A program made the translations under genes and the position numbers. A stretch of DNA of 64,000 nt from FEB-10 sp963710645 (lineage in GTDB: Bacteria > Acidobacteriota > Thermoanaerobaculia > Thermoanaerobaculales > Sulfomarinibacteraceae): NCBI GenBank assembly GCA_963710645.1, contig CAVQBD010000009.1:1798001-1862000 (forward strand), in the 5' to 3' direction. The notes beneath the pieces were generated by a model. The model had not been told where the DNA came from. It did no database searches and was given only the letters and a program-made list of their open reading frames with translations. Shown here in pieces: positions 19,320-28,384 of the stretch (position 1 is its first letter; each line of letters starts with the position of its first letter).

Positions 19320-19587
19320 TGAACCTTGCCACCCGCCCTCCCGGTGGCGGGGAGGGCGCGTTGACCGGGCGTGCCGTCTTTAACATTGTTGGGATTCAAG
19401 GCATTGAGAAATCCACCTCGTTGAGGTCCCAACAATGTTAAAGGGGGCAACCTCGGGGAGCGCGGTTGGAAGATGGGCGCATCGAAATCAGCGAATCGAA
19501 GCGAACCCGTGGGCCGGTGCCAGGCACCGTCGAAATCGAATCGGAGCACGAAATCGCAACATCTGCGGCGGTGCCTGGCACCGCCAT
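19320..19587. repeat. Composite palindromic repeat element, copy 3
   Basis: The flanks and core match copy 1: GGGCGTGCC before the hairpin, GGCAACCTCGGGGAGCGCGG after it, and GGTGCCAGGCACC...GGTGCCTGGCACC at about 19515-19582. The hairpin arms (19373-19394 with 19427-19448; CTTTAACATTGTTGGGA and its complement) differ in sequence from copy 1 but pair perfectly over 17 bases. The loop holds a small CCTC/GAGG hairpin. Confidence 0.75.
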
Positions 19588-19923
19588 GCGGTACCCGAAT
19601 GCGAGGGTGAACCTGCCGGCGGCAGCGGCCGGGACAGGGACAGCAACCGGTGTCCGGGACAGATGGCAGCATCGGTGAACAGCGACCGCGATCCGGATCA
19701 ATCCCAGCTGATCACTGCCGCGGCCCCTGATCGCTGACGCAGCCGCCGATCACAGACGCTGTCCCTGATTACCGTCGCTGCCCCTGCCGCCTGAATCCCC
19801 GCACGGAGACGGGCACGCAGAAGCCCCACCTCACGTTTTCCCGGATGAACCCAACTTCCAACGTTGAACCTGGCTGAGGAGGTGGGTTTTCGACCTTCGA
19901 CTTTCGACAGGGTGGGCCGGGGG

Positions 19924-20613
19924 CTACCCTCTCTGTCCAAATATCGCAGTCCCAACCCGCACCATGGTGGCGCCTTCGGCGATGGCGATTTCGAAGTCGT
20001 GGCTCATGCCCATGGACAGATGAGGCAGCCTGATCTCGAGACGAAATTCGAGGTCGTCGCGAAGTTCACGCAGGGCCTTGAAGTACGGACGCGACGCTTC
20101 AGGATCCGAACCGTATGGTGGAATGGCCATCAGACCGACAAGCTCGAGGTGGTCGCAGGCGAGCACCTCAGCCACCAGCTCGGTCGCGTCCTCGGGCAGC
20201 ACGCCGGCCTTCTGCGTTTCCTGCCCCACGTTGACCTCCACAAGGACCTGTTGGCGGTCATCGGGCCACTCTCTGTTCATCAGAAGCTCGAGTCGCTGGG
20301 CGATATCCGTCCGATCAACGGTGTGGATGACGTCAAAATTTTCCAACGCGAGCCGTGCCTTGTTGCGTTGAAGCGGCCCGATGAGGTGCCATCTGGCGTC
20401 CGGCACATGGGGTCGTTTTGCGGCCGCCTCCTGGACCCTATTCTCCCCGAGGTCGGTGGCGCCGGCATTGACGGCGTCGGCGGTGATGTCGGCGGGAAAC
20501 GTCTTGCCAACGGCGATCAAAGTGACCGTTGATGGATCGCGCCCGGTGGCCTCGGCTGCCTGCGCAATCTTCCTCCTGACCTCTTCAAGCCTTTCCGCGA
20601 TGGTGTCCGCCAC
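19924..20613 (-). CDS. yggS: YggS/PLPBP-family pyridoxal-phosphate homeostasis protein
   Basis: This 229-residue cytoplasmic alanine-racemase-like TIM barrel binds PLP and buffers B6 and keto-acid metabolism; it is not a racemase. The PLP lysine lies in TLIAVGKTFP. Other signatures are GENRVQEA, WHLIGPLQRNKAR, EVNVGQETQKAG, GLMAIPP and HLSMGMSHDFEIAI...VRVGTAIFG. Length and motifs are typical. It starts three bases after the stop of the coiled-coil zinc-ribbon gene, so the two are translationally close and probably co-transcribed. Confidence 0.93.
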   Translation of the reverse strand: MADTIAERLEEVRRKIAQAAEATGRDPSTVTLIAVGKTFPADITADAVNAGATDLGENRVQEAAAKRPHVPDARWHLIGPLQRNKARLALENFDVIHTVDRTDIAQRLELLMNREWPDDRQQVLVEVNVGQETQKAGVLPEDATELVAEVLACDHLELVGLMAIPPYGSDPEASRPYFKALRELRDDLEFRLEIRLPHLSMGMSHDFEIAIAEGATMVRVGTAIFGQRG

Positions 20614-20616
20614 GGT

Positions 20617-21366
20617 TCAGCCCGTGGTCGCCTCTGAGGGTTCCATATTGATGGTCTCCTCGAAATAGAGGATCCGGTAGCAGTGCTCGCAGGTGATGAT
20701 CTCCTCACACCGACGGACCCGTTGTCTGAGGTGGGGACGGACCGAGAAATGGCATACCGAACAGGATTTTTCGATCACGGGCGATACCGCGGTCCCGTTC
20801 TTGCTTCTGAGGAGCCTCAGAAAATTCGATCGGTTTTTTGGGTGGAGCTCTTCCTCGAGCTTTTTGGCCTTGGCCGATTGGGTGTGGACCTCGCGCAAGA
20901 GTTCGGCCTTGCGCGTCTCCCAGGCGGCGACGACGTCCTTGTGCGCGGCCTCTTCTTCCGGTCGAGCCTGGCGCCGCGCCTTCATTTCGGCGGCGCTTTC
21001 TTCGATCGCGGCCTCGAGCTCTGCTCTTCGTTCCGAGGCTTCGGTGAGGGCCTTGGTGGCATAGTCGATTTCGGAGATGACCGCCGTGAATTCACGTTCG
21101 TTGGTGACGATGGCCTTCTGGCCCTGGAAATGCTCAAGCTCGATCTGCCACTCTTGTTCCTTTTTGTGAACCTCCTTCAGTTCCTTCTTTGACCGGACAA
21201 CTCGTTGCTCGATCTCCTCGAGTTCGAGCTCTCGTTTCCGGTTTGCTTCCTGCAGCTCTTGGACCTCCGGAGGGGGGATTTGGCGCAGTGCGATCGCAGC
21301 TGCGATCCGGTCGTAGACCTCCTGCAAACGAACAAGGACGACGAGATCTTGACGTACGCTCTCCAC
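20617..21366 (-). CDS. Coiled-coil protein with C-terminal C4 zinc ribbon
   Basis: About 249 residues. Residues 1-180 are almost entirely charged heptad coiled coil (ELELEEIEQRVV, EVHKKEQEW, ERRAELEAA). The last 60 residues hold a C4 zinc ribbon (CSVCHFSVRP...ITCEHCYRILYF). This is the architecture of the widespread bacterial CT398/FlgJ-like zinc-ribbon family of unproven role. The GTG at 21366 is preceded by GGAGG five bases upstream; a GTG six codons earlier (21384) is less likely. It lies directly upstream of yggS. Confidence 0.85.
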   Translation of the reverse strand: MESVRQDLVVLVRLQEVYDRIAAAIALRQIPPPEVQELQEANRKRELELEEIEQRVVRSKKELKEVHKKEQEWQIELEHFQGQKAIVTNEREFTAVISEIDYATKALTEASERRAELEAAIEESAAEMKARRQARPEEEAAHKDVVAAWETRKAELLREVHTQSAKAKKLEEELHPKNRSNFLRLLRSKNGTAVSPVIEKSCSVCHFSVRPHLRQRVRRCEEIITCEHCYRILYFEETINMEPSEATTG

Positions 21367-21493
21367 CGAGCCTCCTGTCGGCACCCATTCCCGAACGATG
21401 CCCCTGGGTGCGCGACGGTATATTAGCGCGACGGCGGCCGACCGGCAAGCGAGCGAGCCGGGTCAGCTGGAATTGGTGACCGAGGCGTGGCGG

Positions 21494-21569
21494 TGGTGGG
21501 CCCACCAGGATTCGAACCTGGGACCGACCGGTTATGAGCCGGCGGCTCTAACCGCTGAGCTATGGGCCC
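21494..21569 (-). tRNA. tRNA with CAU anticodon, probably tRNA-Ile2
   Basis: It folds as a full cloverleaf of 76 nt including an encoded CCA: acceptor GGGCCCA/TGGGCCC, D stem GCTC/GAGC, anticodon loop CTCATAA (anticodon CAU), T loop TTCGAAT. The short D loop and GGxCC acceptor resemble E. coli ileX/ileY rather than elongator or initiator tRNA-Met. It is therefore likely the isoleucine tRNA whose C34 is modified to lysidine by TilS. The alternative is elongator Met. Confidence 0.85.
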
Positions 21570-21575
21570 TCGCGC

Positions 21576-21604
21576 ATGGTAGCGCGAAGCCCGTCAACGG
21601 ACAA
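21576..21604 (-). promoter_or_regulatory. Possible promoter of the CAU tRNA
   Basis: TTGTCC and TACCAT are separated by 17 bases on the minus strand, ending six bases before the mature tRNA 5' end. The boxes match the sigma-70 consensus only partly. Confidence 0.35.
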
Positions 21605-21715
21605 GGAATGCGGGTCGGAATTCGGAATTCGAATGCCCCCGCTCACCCGAAGGGAGGAGGGCGCGCGGGGGACAGGGGGACGTTGAAATCGGCGGGTCAG
21701 TCCGAACGAGGCGCT

Positions 21716-21793
21716 GTTGTGGTGCGGGCGTCTCGCCTGCATTCGCTCGTTCAATTGAAGCCGGAGTTGCAGCCGGGACGGCTGCTCCACAAG
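21716..21793. repeat. Double-hairpin repeat, copy 1
   Basis: The bounds are GTTGTGGTGCGG and GCTCCACAAG, enclosing two short hairpins (CGGGCG-TCT-CGCCTG type and GCAGCCG-GGA-CGGCTGC) around an AATTG-containing spacer. Copies lie at 44687-44765 (same orientation) and 46242-46320 (inverted). Confidence 0.6.
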
Positions 21794-21844
21794 AGCTCTC
21801 CGAGCAGGCGGGCCCTAGCCCCTGGCATCTGGGTGGGCGGGGGC

Positions 21845-23533
21845 CTAGTTGGTCCCCTCCGAGAACGGCTTGAGCAGGTAGGCGCGGGACGGGTGGCGCA
21901 GCTTGCGAAGCGCCTTGTACTCGATCTGGCGGATGCGCTCCCGGGTGACGTTGAAGGTCCTGCCGACCTCCTCGAGAGTGTGTTCGGTGCCGTCGCCGAT
22001 GCCGAACCGGAGTTTGAGCACCTGCTCCTCCCGGGGGGTGAGCGACTTCAGGACGGTCTCGGTGTGGTCCTTCAAGGTGCGCATGATGACCGCCTCGATG
22101 GGCGACACCGAGTTGGTGTCCTCGATGAAATCGCCGAGGTGTGAGTCTTCCTCCTCGCCGATTGGAGTCTCCAGAGATATGGGTTCCTGGGAGATCTTGT
22201 GGATCTTGCGGACCTTGCTCACCGGCATTTCCATCCGCTCCGCGATCTCCTCGACACTGGGCTCGCGGCCAAGCTCCTGAACCAGCATTCTGGTCGTTCG
22301 GGTGAGCTTGTTGATGGTCTCGATCATGTGAACCGGGATCCGGATGGTGCGTGCCTGGTCTGCGATCGCTCGGGTGATGGCTTGTCGGATCCACCACGTC
22401 GCATAGGTGGAGAACTTGTAGCCACGGCGGTATTCGAACTTGTCCACCGCTTTCATCAGACCGATGTTGCCCTCTTGGATGAGGTCGAGGAACTGGAGAC
22501 CGCGATTGGTGTACTTTTTGGCGATGGAAACCACCAGCCGCAGGTTTGCAACGATCAGTTCCTGTTTGGCCCGGTCGGTTTCGCGCTCCCCTCGCCGGAC
22601 CTCGGCGAGCAGCATCTTGAGGTGGTCGAACGGGACCTCAAAGCGATCCTCGAGTCGAACCAACTCGTCCTCATAGCGTGTGACCCGAGCAGAGTAGAAC
22701 TGACGGCGCTCCACATTCCGTTCGTTCTGAAGCTTCTTGCGGTCCTTCGCGATGGTCTGGATCGGAATCGAGAATTGCCGCTCGACCTCACCGAGAAAGG
22801 TCAGCAGCCGGTTCCGGGTCGTGGTTGTGAAGTCTGCGCGCCGAACCAGGATCGCGATGTCCGCGATGTTGGCGTCGATTTTGTCCGACAATTCCTGATA
22901 GCGCTTGCCGCCCTTGTTGCAGCGACGGAGACGCTGTTTGAGTTCATGCGACTCGTCGTCGAGGAGGTTGATGGTGGAAAACAGCCTGAGACCCTCGCGA
23001 ACTCGATCCCGGGCCTTTTCGTCAAGCTCGGCTGCGTGTCCCTGCAGCAATTCCCGCATCCCGCGGCGCTCGCGACGGGCCTGTTCGTTGGTACGAAGGA
23101 AGAGTTGGAGGAGTTCGGTCTCTCGTGACAGAGCGATGAACACTCGGGCTTCACCGGCCTCGATCCGTTGCGCAATCTCGACCTCGCCATCGCGGTCGAG
23201 CAGCTTGACCGTGCCCATCTCGCGGAGGTACATGCGGACCGGGTCGTTTGTTTTCTCGAGCTGGGCGGTGGGGCGAGTCTCGACCTTTGCGGGTGCCGCC
23301 TTGTCGGTCGGCTGTTCGTCAGCGGGAGCTTGTCCTCCCCCCTCGGCCGACTCGGAGTCGACGACGTCGATGTCGAGTTCCGAAAGTCTCATGTAGATGT
23401 CATCCAGCTCCTCTGCGATGCCGGTGACCTCTTCTGGCAAGTTTTCGTACAGCTCCTCATACATGATGAAGCCACGGTCCTTGCCGGTTTGGATGAGTTT
23501 ATTCAGCTCGGGGTACTTTTCCTCAACCTGCAC
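21845..23533 (-). CDS. rpoD: Primary RNA polymerase sigma factor (sigma-70)
   Basis: The product is about 562 residues. Region 1.1 is present (ELNKLIQTGKDRGFIMYEEL), followed by region 1.2 (TNDPVRMYLREMGTV), a non-conserved insert and region 2 (NLRLVVSIAKKYTNRGLQFLDLIQEGN, then FSTYATWWIRQAI for -10 recognition). Region 3 and region 4 (TLEEVGRTFNVTRERIRQIE for -35 recognition) complete it. The GTG at 23533 has GGAGGA seven bases upstream. A 44-codon upstream extension exists but starts with unrelated sequence. It is the last gene of the rpsU-mutS2-dnaG-rpoD cluster, 267 bases after dnaG, so it may have its own promoter there. Confidence 0.96.
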   Translation of the reverse strand: MQVEEKYPELNKLIQTGKDRGFIMYEELYENLPEEVTGIAEELDDIYMRLSELDIDVVDSESAEGGGQAPADEQPTDKAAPAKVETRPTAQLEKTNDPVRMYLREMGTVKLLDRDGEVEIAQRIEAGEARVFIALSRETELLQLFLRTNEQARRERRGMRELLQGHAAELDEKARDRVREGLRLFSTINLLDDESHELKQRLRRCNKGGKRYQELSDKIDANIADIAILVRRADFTTTTRNRLLTFLGEVERQFSIPIQTIAKDRKKLQNERNVERRQFYSARVTRYEDELVRLEDRFEVPFDHLKMLLAEVRRGERETDRAKQELIVANLRLVVSIAKKYTNRGLQFLDLIQEGNIGLMKAVDKFEYRRGYKFSTYATWWIRQAITRAIADQARTIRIPVHMIETINKLTRTTRMLVQELGREPSVEEIAERMEMPVSKVRKIHKISQEPISLETPIGEEEDSHLGDFIEDTNSVSPIEAVIMRTLKDHTETVLKSLTPREEQVLKLRFGIGDGTEHTLEEVGRTFNVTRERIRQIEYKALRKLRHPSRAYLLKPFSEGTN

Positions 23534-23800
23534 GCGCGATTCCTCCACCGTGTCTGAGCCTGGGGATCTGATAGACGTTCGCTTTGTTGCGCCGCGACCT
23601 CGCTCGCCAGTGCCGGCAGTACAACAATGTGCTGCCCGAAGATCTTCCCATTCATGTCCCTTCATGTATGGGCGGCCACCGATCAGAGGGTCAGGGCGGG
23701 AATGGATAACTCCGCAATGACCTGAGGCTCAGGTCTCTGCGCCATCCAAGGGAATATGGGCCGTGAAAACGGGTTTGGCAAGGGCTTGAGCCAAAAAAAG

Positions 23801-25555
23801 TCAATTTTCTGCTGAATTCTGGCTCAATCTGGCCTTCTCAGCGAGCAATCGCTCGACCGCCTCGTAGTCCCCACGCTTCTCGGCGGCCATGATCTCCGGC
23901 GCGAGCCGCCGAGACAGCTCGCGACTTTGCCGCTCGAGAACGACGCGCAGTTGCTCTCGGATCGAATCATCGGTCAGGGGCGGCCAATTGGAGTTCACGA
24001 GTTCCGCCACAAACTCCGCCGTCGACTCATCCGAACACAGTCGCAGAATCTCCCGGGCCGAGTCCCTGTCATCCGAATCGGCGGTGGCCACAAGTTCTCC
24101 CGCCGCCTTCAGAAGATCGCGGACCCTCACGTCGGTGATGAGGTCCGGGTGCACCCGATCGACGAGCCTGGCCCGCCACTGAGCCGAGCAGTCGAGCAGG
24201 ATCCGTGCGAGGTGGCGCTCGCCGGGGGCTGCCTGGCCTCGGTGTTCCAAGCGGCGTGAGGAACCGCCACCGCTTTGCTGCCGGCCCTGTTCCTCGATTT
24301 CGCGAGGCCGGATGTACAGGCGCCTGGCGAGTTCCTGGACAAGATTCTCGCGAACCGCCGGGTCGGCGGCGGAACACACGAAGGGAGCGAGTTCCAATCC
24401 CTTCCTACGGCGTTCCTCGGGATGATCGGGCAGTTCGTCGAGCAGGAAGTCGAGCACCGACTGGGGTTGGTCGAGGAGGCCCCTGAAGAAGTCGAGGCCC
24501 CGTTCTCGAACGATGTCGTCGGGGTCGGTTCCCGACGGCAGGACCAGAATGGCCACGTCGACTCCCGCCTCGAGCAGCACTCTCGCGCCGGTGATGGCTG
24601 CCCGGCGGCCGGCGGGGTCGGCGTCGTAGCAGAGAACCGCCCGCCCGTCGTGGCCGAGCCGCCGTCGGAGCACGCGTGCGTGTTCTGGAGTGAGGGCCGT
24701 GCCGAGGGTCGCGACGGTGTTGGTCAGCCCCACTCGTTGCAGGGAGAGGCAGTCGAAGTAGCCCTCCACCACCACCAACTCGCCGCTGTCCGAGGCGGGT
24801 CGGGCGGCTCGATCCATGGAGAAGAGGGTGGAGCGTTTCTGGAAGATCGGGCTCTCGGGACTGTTGAGGTACTTGGGTTCACCGTCGCCGAGAACGCGCC
24901 CACCAAAGGCGATGAGGGCACCGTCAGCCGAGCGGATCGGGAAGGTGATCCTCTTGCGAAAACGGTCGTATGGGTTCTTGCCCGCCTCCGGCTGGACCGT
25001 GAGCCCGGCGTCGATCAGGGAGCCTTCAGGGTGACGACGAACGAGGTGATCGGTGAGTTGGCGCCAGTCGTCCGGCGCCCAACCGAACCCGAAGTCCCGC
25101 CAGGTTTCGGGGCCGAATCCCCGCCGCTCGAGTTCGCGCCGTGCGGCCGAGCCCTGGGACTCGATGAGCTGATCTGCAAAGAACGCCTGGGCTTCTTCGA
25201 GCAGCGATCGGATGCGGTCCGCCTGTTGGCTGCGCCGGCGGGCCTCGGGGCTGGCCGGCGGCAGTTTGACCCCGTAGCGCCTAGCCAATCGTTCCACCGC
25301 CTCGGGAAACGAAAGCCGTTCCGCCTGCATCAGGAACTTGAAGATGTCTCCACCCTGGTGGCAGCCGAAGCAGTAATAGAGGCCCTTCGAGGGGTCCACA
25401 GAGAAGGATGGTGTCTTCTCTTCATGGAACGGACACAGCCCCTCGTGGGTGCGCCCGCGGCGCCGGAGCCGAACGTGGTCGCCAATGATCTCGACGATAT
25501 CGGCGGCCTCGCGCACCCGGTCCACTATTTCGCGGCTGAGATCCACATCAGGCAT
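23801..25555 (-). CDS. dnaG: DNA primase
   Basis: DnaG makes RNA primers for replication and is recruited by DnaB. The 584-residue product has the CHC2 zinc-binding domain (CPFHEEKTPSFSVDP...YYCFGCHQGGD), the primase core (LTQ-like VQPEAGKNPYDRFRKRITFPI) and the TOPRIM domain (LVVVEGYFDCLSLQ...LCYDADPAGRRAA). It also has a C-terminal helicase-binding region. Between it and mutS2 lie 81 bases containing a GAAATTC heptamer run. Confidence 0.96.
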   Translation of the reverse strand: MPDVDLSREIVDRVREAADIVEIIGDHVRLRRRGRTHEGLCPFHEEKTPSFSVDPSKGLYYCFGCHQGGDIFKFLMQAERLSFPEAVERLARRYGVKLPPASPEARRRSQQADRIRSLLEEAQAFFADQLIESQGSAARRELERRGFGPETWRDFGFGWAPDDWRQLTDHLVRRHPEGSLIDAGLTVQPEAGKNPYDRFRKRITFPIRSADGALIAFGGRVLGDGEPKYLNSPESPIFQKRSTLFSMDRAARPASDSGELVVVEGYFDCLSLQRVGLTNTVATLGTALTPEHARVLRRRLGHDGRAVLCYDADPAGRRAAITGARVLLEAGVDVAILVLPSGTDPDDIVRERGLDFFRGLLDQPQSVLDFLLDELPDHPEERRRKGLELAPFVCSAADPAVRENLVQELARRLYIRPREIEEQGRQQSGGGSSRRLEHRGQAAPGERHLARILLDCSAQWRARLVDRVHPDLITDVRVRDLLKAAGELVATADSDDRDSAREILRLCSDESTAEFVAELVNSNWPPLTDDSIREQLRVVLERQSRELSRRLAPEIMAAEKRGDYEAVERLLAEKARLSQNSAEN

Positions 25556-25636
25556 CGATGGGCATTGTAGAGCGAAACAAATTCGAAATGCGAAATTCGA
25601 AATTCGAACAGCGTGCCAAACATCCTGACTGTTGGT

Positions 25637-28018
25637 TCAATCGCCGTGATCGAGTTCGACCTCAGTGGCGCCGGTGCCGCCGAGGTGACGGGGTGGGTGT
25701 TTGAATGACCGAACCGCCGGGTGACTTCGACAAACCTCTTCCACCATCCGACGGAGCACCCCTGTGCCGTGACCGTGCACCACTCGCACCGATCGCCGCC
25801 CGCTGGTGAATGCCTGATCGAGGTACCGCTCCAGCTCTTCGCGGCCTCGTTCGCTGTCGAGGCCGAGCAGGACCAGCTCCCCGATCGGGCCGTTATCGGA
25901 TACCACCTCCACTGTGACGCGGCGTGGTACATCGTGTGCGCCACCCAGGACCTCGATTTCGGACAGCTCGACCCACAGCTTTTTGCCCGACGAGGTGACG
26001 AGAGCGCGGTCGCCGCGGACTTCCTCGAGGGTGCCGGTTCCGCCGAGGCCGGACATCCGAACCCGGGTTCCCACGGCAGGTTCCGGGCGCTGTGACGCAG
26101 GCGGAGTCTGCGGGCTCTCGCCGAGATCCATTGCCTCGTCTCTGAGGCGTTGGCGTCGTCGTCTCCCGAGTTTCTCGCTTTCTTCGATGGCCTGATCGAG
26201 GCGGCAGATGGCCGAGTCCAGTTGTTCTTTGGCTCGGCGCCGCAGCCGGTCCCTTTCCGCCACCGCCTCGGCTGCCAATCGGTCGCGTTCGGCCGCAAGC
26301 TCGGTGTTTCTGCGTTGCAGTTCGTCGCGTCGCAGGGCCACCTCATGCTCACGCGCGTCGAGCTCGAGGCGTTGTTCCTCCAGTTCGCCCTCCACCTGTT
26401 CGAGGCGTCTCAGCCAACGGTCCAGTTCCAGGTGTTCGCCGCCGAGAAGATCGCTCGCCCGCACGAGGATCTTGTCCGGGATCCCCGTGCGCCGAGCGAT
26501 CTCCAACGCCCTCGATCGTCCGGGACGACCCATGGCGAGGGAATAGGTCGGACGCTCGCAGGTCTCGTCGTAACCCATTGCTGCGTTGTCCATGCCGTCG
26601 GTGCCGGCGGCGTTGAGGGCGATGGGGGCAAGGTGGGTTGTGGCCACCGTCAGGCAGCCCCGTCGCGTCAGCTCCTCGAGAAGGGCGAGGCCAAGGGCCG
26701 CGCCCTCGAGGGGGTCGGTGCCGGCGCCGAGTTCGTCGTAGAGCACGAGCGTGCCGGCGTCGCCATCCGCGAGAAGCAGAGCCGTGGCCGTCATGGCGCC
26801 GGAGAAACTGGACAGATCGGCGGCAACGTTCTGCTCGTCACCGATATGGCACCAGACGCGGGTGAGATCCGGGATGGTCGTGCCCTCGTCTGCGGGGAGC
26901 GGAATGCCGTGGGCGGCCATCAGGACCATCAGGCCAATGGTCTTCAAAGTCACTGTCTTACCGCCGGCGTTGGGTCCGGAGATGATCAGGGTACGGACGT
27001 CTGTGGGAAGGGAGAAGTCGAGCGGCACGACCTGGTGGGCCGGGTCCCGTTGCTCGGAGTCACCGAAGACCTCACTGCGGAGGAAGTGGAGTCGTTCATC
27101 GAGAAGAGGGTGACGGGCGCCGCGCAACACGAGATCATCGCCCGATCGCGGCTCGACCACTCGGCCCTCCACGATGCGTCCGAAGATCGCCCGCGCCTGG
27201 GCGGCATCGAGAGTGGCCATGACCTCGGTCGCCCGCATCAGATCCTCGCGCATGTGGAGAAAGGCCGCCGCGATTTCGGCCACGATGCGACGGATTTCAT
27301 CCCGTTCGCGAGCCGCCGAATCAGCGAGCTCGTTGTTGAGATTCACAACCGCGAAGGGCTCCATGAATGCGGTCGCTCCGCGCGACGAAGTGTCGAGCAG
27401 CAGGCCCGGTAAATGAGTCCTCGCCGATGCCCGGACTGGGAGGCAATAACGATCCCGGCGAAGGGTTGGCGGTGCGTCGGTCACCACGTCCGGGAGGGTC
27501 CGCCGGACCTCATCGAGTTGACTCAGTAGATCCCGGCGGACCCGTACTGAGTGTTGGCGAAGGCGCCGGAGCTCGGGTGATGCGTCATCCGAAATGCTGC
27601 CGTCCCGCCCGAGCTTGGGGGCCACCGCTGCCACCAGTTCCGAGGTATCCGGAAGTTGATCGCCGATGTTGAGGAGAATCTCTCTGTCCTCGGTGGCGGA
27701 CAGAATCTGTCTCCGGACCGCCGCGATCCGGCGTGCCAGGGTGAGCAGGGACAGCAGGTCACCAGGCTCGGTTGGAGCCGGCGCGTCGGGTTGCAGCCAG
27801 GGCAGCGCGTCGTCCAGGCCGGCAAAACCCAATTGGCCATCGGTGTCGATGAGCCGGCCGATCGCCGCCGTCAGGTTTGCCAGGACAGTGCTTTCTTCAG
27901 GGGCCGGGAGGTTGGATCCGCTTGTCAATAAAAGGCGGCCCAGACCAGTTCTGGTCTGGGCCGCGACGAGTTGTTGGACTTTGTCGAACTCCAGCTCTGT
28001 TGCGACGAGGGGCTTCAC
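25637..28018 (-). CDS. mutS2: Endonuclease MutS2
   Basis: The 793-residue MutS-family ATPase lacks the mismatch-recognition domain. It contains core and clamp helices, Walker A (ISGPNAGGKTVTLKT), Walker B region (LVLYDELGAGTDPLEGAAL), a long coiled coil (about residues 520-640) and a C-terminal Smr nuclease domain (VRVVHGHGTGVLRRMV). Known roles are suppression of recombination and, in Bacillus, rescue of collided ribosomes by splitting. It starts 13 bases after rpsU, within the macromolecular-synthesis cluster, where the classic order has dnaG next. Confidence 0.95.
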   Translation of the reverse strand: MKPLVATELEFDKVQQLVAAQTRTGLGRLLLTSGSNLPAPEESTVLANLTAAIGRLIDTDGQLGFAGLDDALPWLQPDAPAPTEPGDLLSLLTLARRIAAVRRQILSATEDREILLNIGDQLPDTSELVAAVAPKLGRDGSISDDASPELRRLRQHSVRVRRDLLSQLDEVRRTLPDVVTDAPPTLRRDRYCLPVRASARTHLPGLLLDTSSRGATAFMEPFAVVNLNNELADSAARERDEIRRIVAEIAAAFLHMREDLMRATEVMATLDAAQARAIFGRIVEGRVVEPRSGDDLVLRGARHPLLDERLHFLRSEVFGDSEQRDPAHQVVPLDFSLPTDVRTLIISGPNAGGKTVTLKTIGLMVLMAAHGIPLPADEGTTIPDLTRVWCHIGDEQNVAADLSSFSGAMTATALLLADGDAGTLVLYDELGAGTDPLEGAALGLALLEELTRRGCLTVATTHLAPIALNAAGTDGMDNAAMGYDETCERPTYSLAMGRPGRSRALEIARRTGIPDKILVRASDLLGGEHLELDRWLRRLEQVEGELEEQRLELDAREHEVALRRDELQRRNTELAAERDRLAAEAVAERDRLRRRAKEQLDSAICRLDQAIEESEKLGRRRRQRLRDEAMDLGESPQTPPASQRPEPAVGTRVRMSGLGGTGTLEEVRGDRALVTSSGKKLWVELSEIEVLGGAHDVPRRVTVEVVSDNGPIGELVLLGLDSERGREELERYLDQAFTSGRRSVRVVHGHGTGVLRRMVEEVCRSHPAVRSFKHPPRHLGGTGATEVELDHGD

Positions 28019-28031
28019 GGGCTGGTGTTGC

Positions 28032-28244
28032 CTAGAGCAGGCCTGCCCTGCGTTGCTTCGCCATCTTGCGGAGCATTTTCTTGCGGGCTTGGATCATTTG
28101 GCGCTTGCGGATTTCTGACGGTTTCTCATAGAAACGACGTCGCTTGACCTCCGAAAGGATGCCTGCCTTTTCGCACTTCCGCTTGAAGCGGCGGAGCGCT
28201 TGCTCGAATGATTCATTGTCTCGAACGACGACTCCTGTTGGCAC
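28032..28244 (-). CDS. rpsU: 30S ribosomal protein S21
   Basis: A 70-residue basic protein: VPTGVVVRDNESFEQALRRF, then KRKCEKAGILSEVKRRRFYEKPSEIRKR-type S21 sequence. The GTG at 28244 follows a GGGGGTGAG ribosome-binding site. The open frame extends 66 codons further upstream through unrelated repeat sequence and was trimmed. It heads the rpsU-mutS2-dnaG-rpoD cluster. Confidence 0.95.
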   Translation of the reverse strand: MPTGVVVRDNESFEQALRRFKRKCEKAGILSEVKRRRFYEKPSEIRKRQMIQARKKMLRKMAKQRRAGLL

Positions 28245-28303
28245 GATGGGCTCACCCCCTTTCGGCGTCAAGTGCGTGCTCACGCACGCCACGCTGGAAG
28301 CGC

Positions 28304-28333
28304 AGCGTATCACTTGGAAACGACCTGGGTCAA
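28304..28333 (-). promoter_or_regulatory. Candidate rpsU-cluster promoter
   Basis: TTGACC and TACGCT are separated by 18 bases on the minus strand. The resulting leader of about 50 nt contains a GTGCGT-GAGC-ACGCAC hairpin before the S21 ribosome-binding site. Confidence 0.45.
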
Positions 28334-28384
28334 GGGAGTACATCCTCCCTCCCACACGCCCGGGGACAAGGAACAAGGAGCACG

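Larger units (their letters stand above)
18737..19923. other. Gene-free interval of repeats between the M20 gene and yggS
   Basis: About 1.2 kb without an intact gene. It holds 7-bp-period runs at about 18860-18885 (GAAATTC), 19220-19248 (ACGAAGA), 19305-19330 (TAAACGT) and 19888-19911 (CTTTCGA). It also holds the relic listed at 19017-19205 and composite element copy 3. Confidence 0.75.

Noticed and set aside
22199..23128. 309-codon frame opposite rpoD
   Set aside because: Its sequence is the antisense of conserved sigma-70 regions.
23765..23800. Terminator after dnaG
   Set aside because: The T run precedes rather than follows the TTGGC/GCCAA hairpin on the minus strand, so it does not fit an intrinsic terminator.
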